This document shows, piece by piece, positions 23,771 to 32,029 of a DNA stretch of 40,118 bases. This DNA is from Nocardiopsis trehalosi NBRC 14201 (GTDB lineage: Bacteria > Actinomycetota > Actinomycetes > Streptosporangiales > Streptosporangiaceae). The first letter of the stretch is position 1. Every line of letters starts with the position of its first letter. The notes under the pieces are model-generated. The model was not told the origin of the DNA. It saw only the letters and a program-made list of their open reading frames with translations, and did not search any database. A program made the translations under genes and the position numbers. The stretch is taken from NCBI RefSeq assembly GCF_001552555.1, contig NZ_BCRK01000035.1, positions 1 to 40,118 on the forward strand, written 5' to 3'.

Positions 23771-23883
23771 CGGCGCACGAAGCGCACGGCGTGGTGGTCA
23801 CCGACACCCGGTACAGGCGCCCCCGCGCACCGGTGCGCACCTGATCGGTCCGGCCGCCACGACCTCGAGACCTGCGGCCATGG
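23771..23883 (-). pseudogene. Relic of a second SRPBCC-ArsR module
   Basis: Three fragments in the same order and orientation as the intact operon at 22051-22927, with the parts between deleted. 23771-23799 matches the SRPBCC gene (22520-22548) with one difference in 29. About 23805-23855 matches the middle of arsR (around 22727-22778), including the CACCCGGTACAGGCGCC block. About 23863-23883 matches the arsR start (around 22907-22929). The reading frame is broken between fragments. It is followed by a diverged copy of the arsR promoter region (copy B). Confidence 0.78.
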
Positions 23884-23988
23884 AACCGGGTGCTCTTCTC
23901 TGGACCTGTACGCGTCACGTCCCCTGCGGAGTGACGCAGACCGCCGCGGAGGCGGCCGTTCCGGCCGGGGGTGGGGACCGCACCGGCC
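23874..23988. repeat. Duplicated segment, copy B
   Basis: Diverged copy of 22920-23049. The promoter hexamers seen in copy A are not preserved (CGTCAC replaces CGTCAA; GGTGCT replaces AGTATT). The distal 39 bases (23950-23988) are almost identical to 23011-23049 and form one arm of the aldo/keto reductase terminator here. Confidence 0.78.
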
Positions 23989-24000
23989 CCACCCCCGGCC
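23963..24000 (-). terminator. Hairpin terminator after the aldo/keto reductase gene
   Basis: Perfect 14-bp stem GGCCGGGGGTGGGG/CCCCACCCCCGGCC with a ten-base loop, five bases after the stop codon at 24006. The right arm is lost in repeat copy A. Confidence 0.75.
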
Positions 24001-24005
24001 CCCCG

Positions 24006-24992
24006 TCAGCCGGCGCGGTCCAGCACCCCGCGCTGGTCGGCGGTCAGCTCCAGCCGGGCGCCGTCCAGCGCCTCGTCCAGCTGGGCCACCGAACTGACCC
24101 CGACCAGCGGGACCACCCGCGGGTCGTGCCCCATGAGCCAGGCGAGCACGACCTGGTTGCGCGTCGCGCCGGTCGCGCGGGCGACCTCGTCGAGCGCCGC
24201 CAGCCGGCGCGCGGTGCCCGGGTGGTCGTACGGGGCCGAGAGCGGGCGGTCGCTCCGGGTGTAGCCGCCCGACAGCAGCGGGGTGTAGGCGACCAGGGTC
24301 AGGTCCTCCTCCCGCGCGTAGTCGAGCAGCTCGGCGGTGGCGTGGACGTGGGCCGACTCCGGCAGCGCGATGTCGGCCCGCGGCCGCAGGTAGCTGTACC
24401 GGTACTGGAGCACCTCGTAACCGGGCCGCCCGGCCGCCGCGCTGCGCGCCCGCGCGCGCTCCACCCGCCACACGGCGTGGTTGCTCGCGCCCAGCAGGCC
24501 CGCGTCGCCGTCCGCCGCGAGCGCGTCGAGCGCGTCGACCGTCTCGGCGAGGGGGACGGACCGGTCCTCGATGTGGGTGTAGAGCAGGTCGAGCCGGTCC
24601 ACGCCCAGGCGGGCGCGGCTCTCGGCGGCGGCGGCGCGCACGGCCGCCGCCGACAGGCCCTCGGCGTCCTCCAGGCCGCGGCCCGCGGTGCGCGGGCGGG
24701 CGCCGAGCTTGGTGGCGATGACGACCTCGTCGGTGATGCCGCGAGCCGCCCGCCAGCGCCCGAGCAGGGCCTCGCTCTCGCCGCCGCGGCCGCCGTCGAC
24801 CCAGAACGCGTAGTTGTTCGCGGTGTCGATGAACGTGCCGCCGGCCGCGACGAACCGGTCGAGGATGGCGAAGGAGGTCGGCTCGTCCACGGTGACGCCG
24901 AGGATCATCGCGCCCAGGCACAGGGCGCTCACCTCGCGGGCGGCGGGGCCGGAGCCGATGATGGTGCGGGGAAGGGGGGTCGTTCCGTTCAT
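24006..24992 (-). CDS. Aldo/keto reductase
   Basis: A 328-residue NADP-dependent (beta/alpha)8 oxidoreductase of the aldo/keto reductase superfamily. The catalytic tetrad is recognisable: Asp and Tyr in FIDTANNYAFW, Lys in VIATKLGARP and His in LLYTHIED. C-terminal cofactor residues lie in the VPLVGVSSVAQLDEAL block. The substrate is unknown; homologues reduce aldehydes and ketones. ATG 24992 (MNGTT) is preferred over the upstream ATG (MVRMNGTT) because the promoter places +1 on it, giving a leaderless mRNA. The promoter is of the MerR type. The gene is transcribed in the same direction as, and immediately after, a TetR gene, whose stop codon overlaps the -35 element. Confidence 0.93.
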   Translation of the reverse strand: MNGTTPLPRTIIGSGPAAREVSALCLGAMILGVTVDEPTSFAILDRFVAAGGTFIDTANNYAFWVDGGRGGESEALLGRWRAARGITDEVVIATKLGARPRTAGRGLEDAEGLSAAAVRAAAAESRARLGVDRLDLLYTHIEDRSVPLAETVDALDALAADGDAGLLGASNHAVWRVERARARSAAAGRPGYEVLQYRYSYLRPRADIALPESAHVHATAELLDYAREEDLTLVAYTPLLSGGYTRSDRPLSAPYDHPGTARRLAALDEVARATGATRNQVVLAWLMGHDPRVVPLVGVSSVAQLDEALDGARLELTADQRGVLDRAG

Positions 24993-24999
24993 GCGCACC

Positions 25000-25030
25000 A
25001 TGCTGGGACGTGGAGCGCGGTCCAGGTCAA
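25000..25030 (-). promoter_or_regulatory. MerR-type promoter of the aldo/keto reductase
   Basis: Read leftward: -35 TTGACC (25025-25030), an elongated 19-base spacer, -10 CAGCAT (25000-25005), then seven bases to the ATG. The spacer region holds an inverted repeat GACCTGGA-N6-TCCACGTC (seven of eight positions symmetric). A 19-base spacer with an operator between the hexamers is the hallmark of MerR-family activation. No MerR gene is in the window. Confidence 0.68.
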
Positions 25031-25662
25031 GCCCGTCCGGCCGGCTCCGCTCCGGGATCGGCGGCGATGGCGCCGACCACGGCGTCGGTGACCGCGCCGA
25101 CCACGGTCTCCTCGGCCGCCTCGGGGTGCTCCAGCCACCACTCGCCGGCGGCCTGGACCATGCCGACCACGGCGTGGGCGAGGATCTGGGCGCGCAGCGG
25201 GTCGGGCAGGTGGCCCTCGGCCACCAGCATCTCGGCCAGCTCCTCGCCGAGGCGCCGGACCATCATGCCGAGGTCGCCGCGGGTGCGGGGGTCCTCGGAG
25301 GTGGCGCGGTCCATGAGGAAGCGGTACAGATTGAGGTTGCGCCGGATCATGCCCAGGTAGGCGCCGACCGTGGCGCGGGCGCGCCGCCGCAGCGGGGTGC
25401 CGCCGTGCAGTTCGGCGCGCACCCGCTCCATCAGCGGGTCGACGTGCCGCTCGGCCAGCGCGCGGTACAGCCCGCTCTTGTCGCCGAAGTGCCGGTAGAG
25501 GATGGGCTTGCTGATGCCGGCCTCGGCCGCGATGGCCGACATCGACGCGTCGGGGCCGTCGCGCTGGATGACCCCGTCGGCGGCGTCGAGGATGGCGCGG
25601 CGCCGCTCGGGGCTGCGGCCGCGGGCGGCGGTTCGGGTCGGCCGAGCGGGTTCGGAGGGCAC
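25027..25662 (-). CDS. TetR-family transcriptional regulator
   Basis: A 211-residue regulator. The DNA-binding domain (~18-65) reads RRRAILDAADGVIQRDGPDASMSAIAAEAGISKPILYRHFGDKSGLY, complete TetR helix-turn-helix. The C-terminal ligand domain includes NLNLYRFLMDRA and VVGMVQAAGEWWLEHPEAAEE, resembling regulators of lipid or fatty-acid genes. GTG 25662 lies two bases after the acyltransferase stop, so it is translationally coupled to that membrane protein and shares its promoter. The candidate operator CCGTTACGG (26825-26833), in the promoter ~1.1 kb upstream, may be its target, giving autoregulation of both genes. That link is inference. Confidence 0.92.
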   Translation of the reverse strand: MPSEPARPTRTAARGRSPERRRAILDAADGVIQRDGPDASMSAIAAEAGISKPILYRHFGDKSGLYRALAERHVDPLMERVRAELHGGTPLRRRARATVGAYLGMIRRNLNLYRFLMDRATSEDPRTRGDLGMMVRRLGEELAEMLVAEGHLPDPLRAQILAHAVVGMVQAAGEWWLEHPEAAEETVVGAVTDAVVGAIAADPGAEPAGRA

Positions 25663-25664
25663 CG

Positions 25665-26768
25665 TCAAACGGTAGCGCGAAGTCCCGGGAGGCGTTGGAA
25701 CACGGCGGTCACCAGCAGGCTCGCCGCCAGGACCGCGACGGTGTGCAGGGCCGTCATGGCGAGCATGCCCAGCACGCCGCCGGGGACCCCCGTGACGTCG
25801 CGCAGCGTGTAGAGCAGGATGACGTGCACCAGGAACACGCCGAAGCTGAGCCCGGACAGCCGGGCGATCCACCGCGGCGTGCCGGTGGCGCCGAACAGCC
25901 GGTCGCCGGCCGCGCGGAGCAGCAGGAACGCGGCGCCCGACATGGCCAGCACGGTCGGCGACAGGTAGTCGTAGAGGTAGTCGGAGGCGTCGCCCCAGCC
26001 GCCGTCGGCGATGCCCAGCAGGCCGGCGCCCGCGAAGGTGGCGGCCACCGACAGGACGAACACGGCCGCCGCGCCCCACAGCCCGGCGCGGCCCGGCCGG
26101 GTGCGCACCAGCAGGTAGCCGAACACGTAGTAGCCGACGAACGGCAGGAACCGGGTGACGGCGTTGGGCTCGCCCACGCCGTCGAACGCCGAGATGGCCT
26201 GGTCGGCCATTCCGATGGCGGTCATCAGCGCGGCGAAGCACCAGAGCCGGCGGGTGGTGGTGTGCTGCACGAGGTCGCGCAGGAACGGGGTGAGCACGTA
26301 CAGCCCGGCGAGCACGAACAGGAAGTAGAGGTGCAGCGACGGCGCGCCCGACAGCACGTCGCGGACCGCGTCCTCGGTGCCGATGCCCTTGCGGTGGACC
26401 TCCCACGCCAGGTAGACGACGGTCCACAGCGCCAGCGGCACCCCGATGCGGGAGAACCGCTTGGTGAAGAACCGGCGCAGCGCCTCGGTGCGCGGGCGCA
26501 GCAGCAGGGCGCCGCTGATCATGATGAACACGGGGACGCACCAGCGCATCGAGGAGTCGATGGCGTTGGCGGCCCACCACGAGGCGGAGCCGAACTCGGA
26601 GTGCACGGTGGTGACCACGGGCGCGTACACGTGCACCACGACCACGGCGAACATGGCGCAGACCCGCGCGAGGTCGAGCCAGGCGGTGGGGTGGGCGGGG
26701 GCCGACGTGTCGGGGGTGGCGGGGGCGGTGGGGGCGGCGGTGGAAACGCGGGAGGTCGTCGCTGCCAT
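25665..26768 (-). CDS. Acyltransferase family 3 (OafA-like) membrane protein
   Basis: A 367-residue integral membrane acyltransferase with about ten hydrophobic helices. The family pattern is clear at the N-terminus: LDLARVCAMFAVVVVHVYAP (the conserved His in helix 1), then VPVFIMISGALLL and RRFFTKRFSRIGVPLALW with the conserved basic residues. Such enzymes O-acetylate or O-acylate sugars of polysaccharides, glycolipids or antibiotics. The first ~28 residues (AATTSRVSTAAPTAPATPDTS) are low-complexity. It is the first gene of a two-gene unit with a coupled TetR regulator, transcribed from a promoter with TTGAGA-N17-TATCAG. Confidence 0.9.
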   Translation of the reverse strand: MAATTSRVSTAAPTAPATPDTSAPAHPTAWLDLARVCAMFAVVVVHVYAPVVTTVHSEFGSASWWAANAIDSSMRWCVPVFIMISGALLLRPRTEALRRFFTKRFSRIGVPLALWTVVYLAWEVHRKGIGTEDAVRDVLSGAPSLHLYFLFVLAGLYVLTPFLRDLVQHTTTRRLWCFAALMTAIGMADQAISAFDGVGEPNAVTRFLPFVGYYVFGYLLVRTRPGRAGLWGAAAVFVLSVAATFAGAGLLGIADGGWGDASDYLYDYLSPTVLAMSGAAFLLLRAAGDRLFGATGTPRWIARLSGLSFGVFLVHVILLYTLRDVTGVPGGVLGMLAMTALHTVAVLAASLLVTAVFQRLPGLRATV

Positions 26769-26793
26769 ATCGGGGGCTTTCGGTCCAATCGTC

Positions 26794-26842
26794 GGCGACC
26801 GCGGTCGCCCCTACTGATACCAGTCCGTTACGGAACTCTCAA
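26794..26842 (-). promoter_or_regulatory. Acyltransferase-tetR promoter with operator-like palindromes
   Basis: Read leftward: -35 TTGAGA (26837-26842), a 17-base spacer, -10 TATCAG (26814-26819). CCGTTACGG (26825-26833) lies in the middle of the spacer and is symmetric about its central base, a typical repressor position. A perfect 16-base palindrome GGCGACCGCGGTCGCC (26794-26809) covers the expected start of transcription. Confidence 0.65.
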
Positions 26843-26954
26843 TTCCTTCCCAGGATGCCACCCGTCATGCCGGTTCGGGACCGCGGGGACCGCCGCCGGT
26901 GGGAAACCGCCGGTCACGCGCCCGGGACCGGAACCCGCCCGCGGGCCGTCCGAT

Positions 26955-26972
26955 AGTGGAGCCCGCTCCACT
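26955..26972. promoter_or_regulatory. Inverted repeat before the sensor kinase gene
   Basis: AGTGGAGC-CC-GCTCCACT, perfectly symmetric, 33 bases upstream of the kinase start and overlapping a possible -10 (GATAGT). It may be the site for autoregulation by the response regulator. Its core resembles the operator of the aldo/keto reductase promoter (GTGGAGC then CGGTCCA). Confidence 0.45.
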
Positions 26973-27005
26973 GCACCGGGGCGCCGGGTCCCGGAGAATC
27001 GGACC

Positions 27006-28313
27006 ATGACCACCGCACCGGCCGCCGCGGCCGCCCCGCCCGCCCCCTCCCCCGCCGCACCGCCGGCCTCCCGCGTGGCCATCGGCGTGCGGTCCGCCCT
27101 CCAGCTCTGCCTGGCCGGCGGAACGGCGATCCTCAGCCTGCTCATCCCGCCGCTGCTGATCGCCGCCGGCGCCACCGTCGCCGTCGGCGGGCTCGGGCTG
27201 GTGCTGCTGCCGCTCGCCCTCGCCGGGGTGCGCCGGTGGGCCGACCTGGAGCGGGCCCGCATCGGCCGGGTGCTGGGCACCCCCGTCCCGGCGCGCGCCC
27301 GGCCGCTGCCCAAGGGCGTGGGGGCGCGGCTGCGCGCCGCGTTCACCGACCTCATGACGCTCCGCGAGCTGGCGTGGGTGTTCACGCACGTGCTGCTGGG
27401 CGTCCCGGGCCTCGCGCTGGGGCTCGTCTCGCTGGCGGCGATCCCCGGCGCCGTCGCCGAGGCGGCGCTGTGGTGGGCCTTCCCGCCCGACGCGCCGCTG
27501 AGCACGCTGGGCGTCCCCATGACGGACTGGGGCACCGCGCTGGCCGGCAGCGCGGCGCAGACCGCGCTCGGCGCCGTCCTGCTGCTGGGGGTGGCGCCGC
27601 CGGCGGCCGCCGCCCAGGCCCGCCTGGCGCGCGTCCTGCTCTCGCCGTCGCGGGCCGACCTGCTCGCCGAGCGGGTGGAGACCCTGACCGAGACCCGCGT
27701 CGGCGCGCTCGACGCGCACGCCGCCGAACTGCGCCGCATCGAGCGCGACCTGCACGACGGCACGCAGGCCCGCCTCGTGGCCCTGGCCATGCGGCTGGGC
27801 CTGGCCGAGCGGGTCGTCGGCACCGACCCGGAGGCCGCCGCGCGGCTGCTGCGCGAGGCGCAGGGCGGCGCCGAGGAGGCCATGACCGAGCTGCGCGACG
27901 TCATCCGCACCATCTACCCGCCGATCCTCGCCGACCGGGGCCTGGCCGGAGCGGCCGCGTCGCTGGCCGCGCGCAGCGCCGTCCCCGTGCGGGTCGACGT
28001 CGGCGACCTGGGGGCGGTGCCGGCCGCCGTGGAGTCGACCGCCTACTTCGTGGTCTCCGAGGCGCTGGCCAACGCGGCCAGGCACGCCTCGGCCACCCAG
28101 GTGGTGGTCCGGGTGTGGCGGGAGGGCGCGGTGCTGCGCGTGCGCGTCGTCGACGACGGCGTGGGCGGCGCCCGGGAGGCCGACGGCGCGGCCGCCGGAA
28201 CGGGCATCGCCGGGATGCGGCGCCGGGTGGCGGCCCTCGACGGCGCCCTGCACGTCACCAGCCCGGTGGGCGGGCCCACCGGGGTGGAGGTGGAGCTGCC
28301 GTGCGGGTCGTGA
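27006..28313 (+). CDS. Two-component sensor histidine kinase, NarL/HisKA_3 type
   Basis: A 435-residue membrane kinase. An N-terminal Ala/Pro-rich cytoplasmic stretch (1-~22) is followed by a sensor region with four or more membrane helices (LCLAGGTAILSLLIPPLLIA, GGLGLVLLPLALAG, HVLLGVPGLALGLVSLAAIPG, and one in SAAQTALGAVLLLGVA). The dimerisation/phosphoacceptor domain has ELRRIERDLHDGTQARLVAL with His at 250. The ATPase domain has EALANAARHAS, VVDDGVGG and GTGIAGMRRRVAAL. The signal is unknown; the membrane-embedded sensor with almost no extracellular loops suggests membrane stress or lipophilic compounds. ATG 27006 has GGAGA upstream. Its stop overlaps the response regulator start by 13 bases. 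Confidence 0.94.
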   Translation: MTTAPAAAAAPPAPSPAAPPASRVAIGVRSALQLCLAGGTAILSLLIPPLLIAAGATVAVGGLGLVLLPLALAGVRRWADLERARIGRVLGTPVPARARPLPKGVGARLRAAFTDLMTLRELAWVFTHVLLGVPGLALGLVSLAAIPGAVAEAALWWAFPPDAPLSTLGVPMTDWGTALAGSAAQTALGAVLLLGVAPPAAAAQARLARVLLSPSRADLLAERVETLTETRVGALDAHAAELRRIERDLHDGTQARLVALAMRLGLAERVVGTDPEAAARLLREAQGGAEEAMTELRDVIRTIYPPILADRGLAGAAASLAARSAVPVRVDVGDLGAVPAAVESTAYFVVSEALANAARHASATQVVVRVWREGAVLRVRVVDDGVGGAREADGAAAGTGIAGMRRRVAALDGALHVTSPVGGPTGVEVELPCGS

Positions 28314-28939
28314 TCGTCGAGGACAACGCGGTCCTCGCCGAGGGGCTGAACCTGCTGCTGGCCTCGTCGGGCTTCGAGGTGGCCGCGCGCACCGCCGACG
28401 CGCCGTCGTTCCTGGCGGCGGTGGCGGAGCACCGGCCGGACGTCACCGTGGTCGACGTGCGGCTACCGCCCACCTTCAGCGACGAGGGCGTCCAGGCGGC
28501 GCTGGCCGCCCGCGCGGCGGTGCCGGGGCTGCCGGTGCTGGTGTTCTCGCAGTACGTCGAGCAGGTGTACGCGCGCGACCTGCTGGCCGACGGGCTCGGC
28601 GGCGTCGGCTACCTGCTCAAGGACCGGGTGGCCCGGGTGGAGGAGTTCCTCGACGCGGTGCGCCGCGTGGCCGCGGGCGGGACCGCCATCGACCCGGAGG
28701 TGGTCGCCCAGCTCCTGGTCCGCCGGACCAGCCCGCTCGCCCGGCTCACCCCGCGCGAGCGCGAGGTGCTGGAGCTGATGGCCCAGGGTCTCGACAACGG
28801 CGACATCGCGGCCCGCCTGGTCGTCACCGAGCGGGCGGTGCACAAGCACATCGGCAACATCTTCCTCAAGCTCGACCTCGCCCCCACCGACTCCGGCCAC
28901 CGCCGCGTCCGCGCCGTCCTCACCTACCTCGACGCCTGA
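28301..28939 (+). CDS. Two-component response regulator, NarL/LuxR type
   Basis: A 212-residue regulator. The receiver domain (1-~120) has the acidic pair in VRVVIVEDNAVLAE, phosphoacceptor Asp52 in TVVDVRLPP, and the lysine in YLLKDRV. The output domain (~145-205) is a LuxR helix-turn-helix: LTPREREVLELMAQGLDNGDIAARLVVTERAVHKHIGNIFLKLDL. GTG 28301 is preceded by GGAGGTGGAG within the kinase gene; the 13-base overlap indicates coupled translation with its cognate kinase. The targets are unknown; no exporter lies beside the pair, so the inverted repeat upstream of the kinase is the only local candidate target. Confidence 0.94.
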   Translation: MRVVIVEDNAVLAEGLNLLLASSGFEVAARTADAPSFLAAVAEHRPDVTVVDVRLPPTFSDEGVQAALAARAAVPGLPVLVFSQYVEQVYARDLLADGLGGVGYLLKDRVARVEEFLDAVRRVAAGGTAIDPEVVAQLLVRRTSPLARLTPREREVLELMAQGLDNGDIAARLVVTERAVHKHIGNIFLKLDLAPTDSGHRRVRAVLTYLDA

Positions 28940-29033
28940 CCCCGGGCTCCCCGCCGGTCCCCAGGGGCGTTGGCCGTCGACCGGCGTCAACAGCCGTCGA
29001 CGGACACCGGGGAGTCTCGGCCGGGCGGCGAAC

Positions 29034-29067
29034 GGGGCGGTGCCGCCGCTGAAGCGGACACCGCCCC
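29034..29067. terminator. Terminator between response regulator and acyl-CoA dehydrogenase
   Basis: GGGGCGGTG (29034-29042) pairs with CACCGCCCC (29059-29067), and CCGC/GCGG inside closes a TGAA tetraloop. It lies between two convergent genes. Confidence 0.65.
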
Positions 29068-29096
29068 TGATCACCGAGGCATGACCTGCGGGGACG

Positions 29097-30335
29097 TCAC
29101 TTCACCGGGAGGCCCGTGACGGCGCGGCCGATGATGAGGCGCTGGATCTCGCTGGCGCCCTCGAAGATGGTGAAGATCGTCGCGTCGCGGTGCCAGCGTT
29201 CGACGGGGTACTCGCGGGTGTAGCCGTTGCCGCCGAGGAGGCGGAGGGCGTTCTGGGTGACGAAGGTGGCGGTCTCGCTGGCGTAGAGCTTGCTCATGGA
29301 GCCCTCGGCCTGGGCGAACTCCTTGTCGTTGCGGGCCATCCAGGCCGCGCGCCAGACCAGGAGGCGCGCCGCGTCGATACGGGTGGCCATGTCGGCGAGG
29401 GTGAACGCCACCGCCTGGTTCTCGGCGAGGGGGCGGCCGAACTGCTCGCGCTGGGCGGTGTAGTCGCGGGCGTACTCGAAGGCCGCGCGGGCGCAGCCGA
29501 CCGCCATCGCGCCGACGGAGGGCCGCGACGCCTCGAAGGTCTTCATGGCCGCCTGGCCGCCGGAGCGGCGGCCCTCGCGGACCCGGGCCAGGCGCTCGTC
29601 GAGCTTCTCCTTGCCGCCGAGCAGGCAGGAGCCGGGCACCCGGACGTCCTGGAGGACGACCTCGGCGGTGTGCGAGGCGCGGATGCCGTGCTTGGCGAAC
29701 TTCTGCCCCTGGCTCAGGCCGGGCGTGCGCGGCGGGACGACGAAGCTCGCCTGCCCGCGCGACCCCAGTTCGGGGTCGACGGAGGCGACCACCACGTGCA
29801 CGTCGGCGATGCCGCCGTTGGTGGCCCAGGTCTTGGTGCCGTTGAGGACCCACTCGTCCTTCGCCGCGTCGTACACGGCGCGGGTGCGGATGGCGCCGAC
29901 GTCGCTGCCGGCGTCCGGCTCGGAGGAGCAGAAGGCGCCGAGGCGGATGTCGTCGGCGGTGCCGAACATCTGCGGCACCCACTCGAAGAGCTGCTCCTGG
30001 GTGCCGTTGCCCGCGACGGAGACGGCGGCCAGTGCGGTGCCGGTGATGGCGAGGGCGATGCCGGGGTCGCCCCAGTACAGCTCCTCGAAGGCGACGGGGA
30101 TGCCGATACCGCTGGGCTCCAGCCACTGGTTGGCGAAGAAGTCCAGCGAGTACAGGCCGATCTTGGCCGCCTCCTGGAGGATGGGCCACGGGGTCTCCTC
30201 GCGCTCGTCCCACTCCGCCGCGGCGGGGCGGATGACGTCGCGGGCGAACCCGTGCGCCCAGTCGCGGACGTCGCGGACGTCCGCACTCGGTTCGAGGCTG
30301 AAGCCGGGGGTGGCCTCTCCGGCGCTGTCGCTCAT
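29097..30335 (-). CDS. Acyl-CoA dehydrogenase
   Basis: A 412-residue FAD-dependent acyl-CoA dehydrogenase catalysing alpha,beta-desaturation of acyl-CoA in fatty-acid or branched-chain amino-acid breakdown. Conserved blocks: [22 protein letters not shown] (flavin/substrate loop), [71 protein letters not shown] and [15 protein letters not shown], in which the Glu is at the catalytic-base position of short/medium-chain enzymes. ATG 30335 has AAGGA seven bases upstream. It is a single gene and its upstream region carries a large inverted repeat, so it probably belongs to a repressor regulon. The natural acyl-CoA cannot be deduced. Confidence 0.94.
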   Translation of the reverse strand: MSDSAGEATPGFSLEPSADVRDVRDWAHGFARDVIRPAAAEWDEREETPWPILQEAAKIGLYSLDFFANQWLEPSGIGIPVAFEELYWGDPGIALAITGTALAAVSVAGNGTQEQLFEWVPQMFGTADDIRLGAFCSSEPDAGSDVGAIRTRAVYDAAKDEWVLNGTKTWATNGGIADVHVVVASVDPELGSRGQASFVVPPRTPGLSQGQKFAKHGIRASHTAEVVLQDVRVPGSCLLGGKEKLDERLARVREGRRSGGQAAMKTFEASRPSVGAMAVGCARAAFEYARDYTAQREQFGRPLAENQAVAFTLADMATRIDAARLLVWRAAWMARNDKEFAQAEGSMSKLYASETATFVTQNALRLLGGNGYTREYPVERWHRDATIFTIFEGASEIQRLIIGRAVTGLPVK

Positions 30336-30422
30336 GTGTGCGTCCTTCGGTGGGCCCTCGGTGGCGAGGGTCGGGTGGCGGGCCGCCGGGCCGCCCGGGA
30401 GGGCGCCCGGGGAGGACGGCCT

Positions 30423-30455
30423 GAGGGTGGTGTTACCAACGGTAACACCACCCTC
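30423..30455. promoter_or_regulatory. 15+3+15 inverted-repeat operator before the acyl-CoA dehydrogenase
   Basis: Arms GAGGGTGGTGTTACC and GGTAACACCACCCTC are exact complements around a three-base spacer AAC. The core GGTGTTACC-N3-GGTAACACC looks like a TetR-family operator. It lies ~88 bases upstream of the start codon, in the promoter region. There is no T-run or nearby preceding stop to suggest a terminator, except that ramB ends ~100 bases further on. Confidence 0.72.
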
Positions 30456-30553
30456 GCCGGTCCACAACGACGGCCGCCGCCGCGCCGCCCGCGCGTCCGG
30501 GGCCGCACGGATGAGCGGTTCGCGCCGCACCGCCCACGCCCGGTCCTCGCGCG

Positions 30554-32023
30554 CTAGACCTCCTCGTAGCGGTCGAGGAAGGTGTACACGTCGGTCTCGT
30601 CCACGCCGGGGAAGGTGCCCGAGGGCAGCGCCGACAGGACGTGGGAGTGCGCGCGGGCCGACGGCCAGACCTGCCCCTCCCACCGCGACGCCAGCTCGGC
30701 GGGCGGCCGGACGCAGCACTCGCCCGTGGGGCAGTTCGACTTGGTGCGGTTGGTGGTCTCGCGCCCGCGGAACCAGCGCGACTCCTTGTAGGGGACGCCG
30801 AGCGTGATGGCGAAGTTCCGCTCGCGGCTGGGGTCGACGTGCGCCACGCACCAGTGGGTGCCGTTGGGCTTGTCGGTGTACTGGTAGTAGATCGAGTACC
30901 GGTCCGGCGACGCGAAGACCTGCCGCCCCGACCAGTAGCGGCACATCCGCTGCCCCTCGATCGCCCCGGTGTCGTCGGTGGGGAAGATCAGCCCGTCGTT
31001 CTCGTACGCCTTGTAGATGATGCCGGTCTCGTCGTTGCGGATGAAGTGGCAGACGAGGTCCAGGTGGCGGTGGGCGAGGTTGGTGAACCGGTGCGCGGCC
31101 ATCTCGTAGGAGACCGAGTAGACGTCGCGCAGGTCCTCCACCGACAGGTCGCGCGCCTTCTTGGCGTCCTGCAGGTAGGGCACCGAGGTGGTCTCGGGGA
31201 TGAGCACCGCGGCGGCGAAGTAGTTGGCCTCGACCCGCTGGCGGAGGAAGTCGGCGAAGTCGCGGGGCTGGCCGTGGCCGAGCACGAAGTGGCCGAGGGT
31301 CTGCAGCAGGATGGTCCGCGGGCTGTGCATGCCGAGGGACTCGCGCTTGAGGAAGATCCGCCGGTTGCGGGTGTCGGTGATCGACCGGACCGAGCGCGGC
31401 AGGTCCTGCACGTAGCGCAGCGTGAAGCCGTGGTGGGTGACGATCGCCAGGATCTGCCCCTGCGACAGCGCCCCGCCGCTGTAGCCGACCGCGTCGAGCG
31501 TCTCCTGGGCCGCCTTCTCGATGGCCGGGAAGTAGTTGCCGCGCTCGCGCATCTGCCGGCGCAGGTCGGCGTTGGCGCGCCGCGCCTCCTCGGGTGTGGC
31601 GGTGGGCTTGGCGCTGCGCCGCTTCAGCTCGTCGTAGAGACCGACGATGTGCTCCAGGACGTCGTTGGGGACGCGCTTGCCGACCTTGAGGTGCGGCAGG
31701 TTGAGGGTCTGGTAGACGGGGTCGCGCTGCGCCTCCTCCACCGCGATCTCCAACTGGGCGCGGCGGCTGGGCGGCTGCCGGGACAGCAGCTCCTCCACGG
31801 AGACCCCGAGCGCCTGCGCCAGCGCGGTGAGCAGGGACAGCTTGGGCTCGCGCTTGCCGTTCTCCAGCAGCGACAGCTGGGAGGGGGCGCGGCCGACGCG
31901 TTCGCCCAGGTCGGACAGTGTCATGCCGCGCGTACGCCGGAGGTGGCGGAGCCGCTGCCCGAACGTGACGAGATCCAGGTCACCCGGCAAAGACGGTATT
32001 TCTTCAGTCCCAAAGTACGCCAT
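30554..32023 (-). CDS. ramB: RamB-type regulator of acetate metabolism (ScfR family)
   Basis: A 489-residue regulator. An N-terminal XRE helix-turn-helix (~20-75: [40 protein letters not shown]) is followed by an IrrE/ImmA-like domain; the canonical HExxH zinc site is absent ([11 protein letters not shown]), as in RamB proteins. The C-terminal domain (DUF2083-like) contains several cysteines ([10 protein letters not shown]) that could bind a metal. In Corynebacterium and Mycobacterium, RamB controls glyoxylate-cycle and acetate-activation genes. Here it is divergent from aceA, the same arrangement as the target relationship known there. ATG 32023 is preceded by TAAGAT six bases upstream, so the mRNA is probably leaderless. 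Confidence 0.95.
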   Translation of the reverse strand: MAYFGTEEIPSLPGDLDLVTFGQRLRHLRRTRGMTLSDLGERVGRAPSQLSLLENGKREPKLSLLTALAQALGVSVEELLSRQPPSRRAQLEIAVEEAQRDPVYQTLNLPHLKVGKRVPNDVLEHIVGLYDELKRRSAKPTATPEEARRANADLRRQMRERGNYFPAIEKAAQETLDAVGYSGGALSQGQILAIVTHHGFTLRYVQDLPRSVRSITDTRNRRIFLKRESLGMHSPRTILLQTLGHFVLGHGQPRDFADFLRQRVEANYFAAAVLIPETTSVPYLQDAKKARDLSVEDLRDVYSVSYEMAAHRFTNLAHRHLDLVCHFIRNDETGIIYKAYENDGLIFPTDDTGAIEGQRMCRYWSGRQVFASPDRYSIYYQYTDKPNGTHWCVAHVDPSRERNFAITLGVPYKESRWFRGRETTNRTKSNCPTGECCVRPPAELASRWEGQVWPSARAHSHVLSALPSGTFPGVDETDVYTFLDRYEEV

Positions 32024-32029
32024 GCCTTC

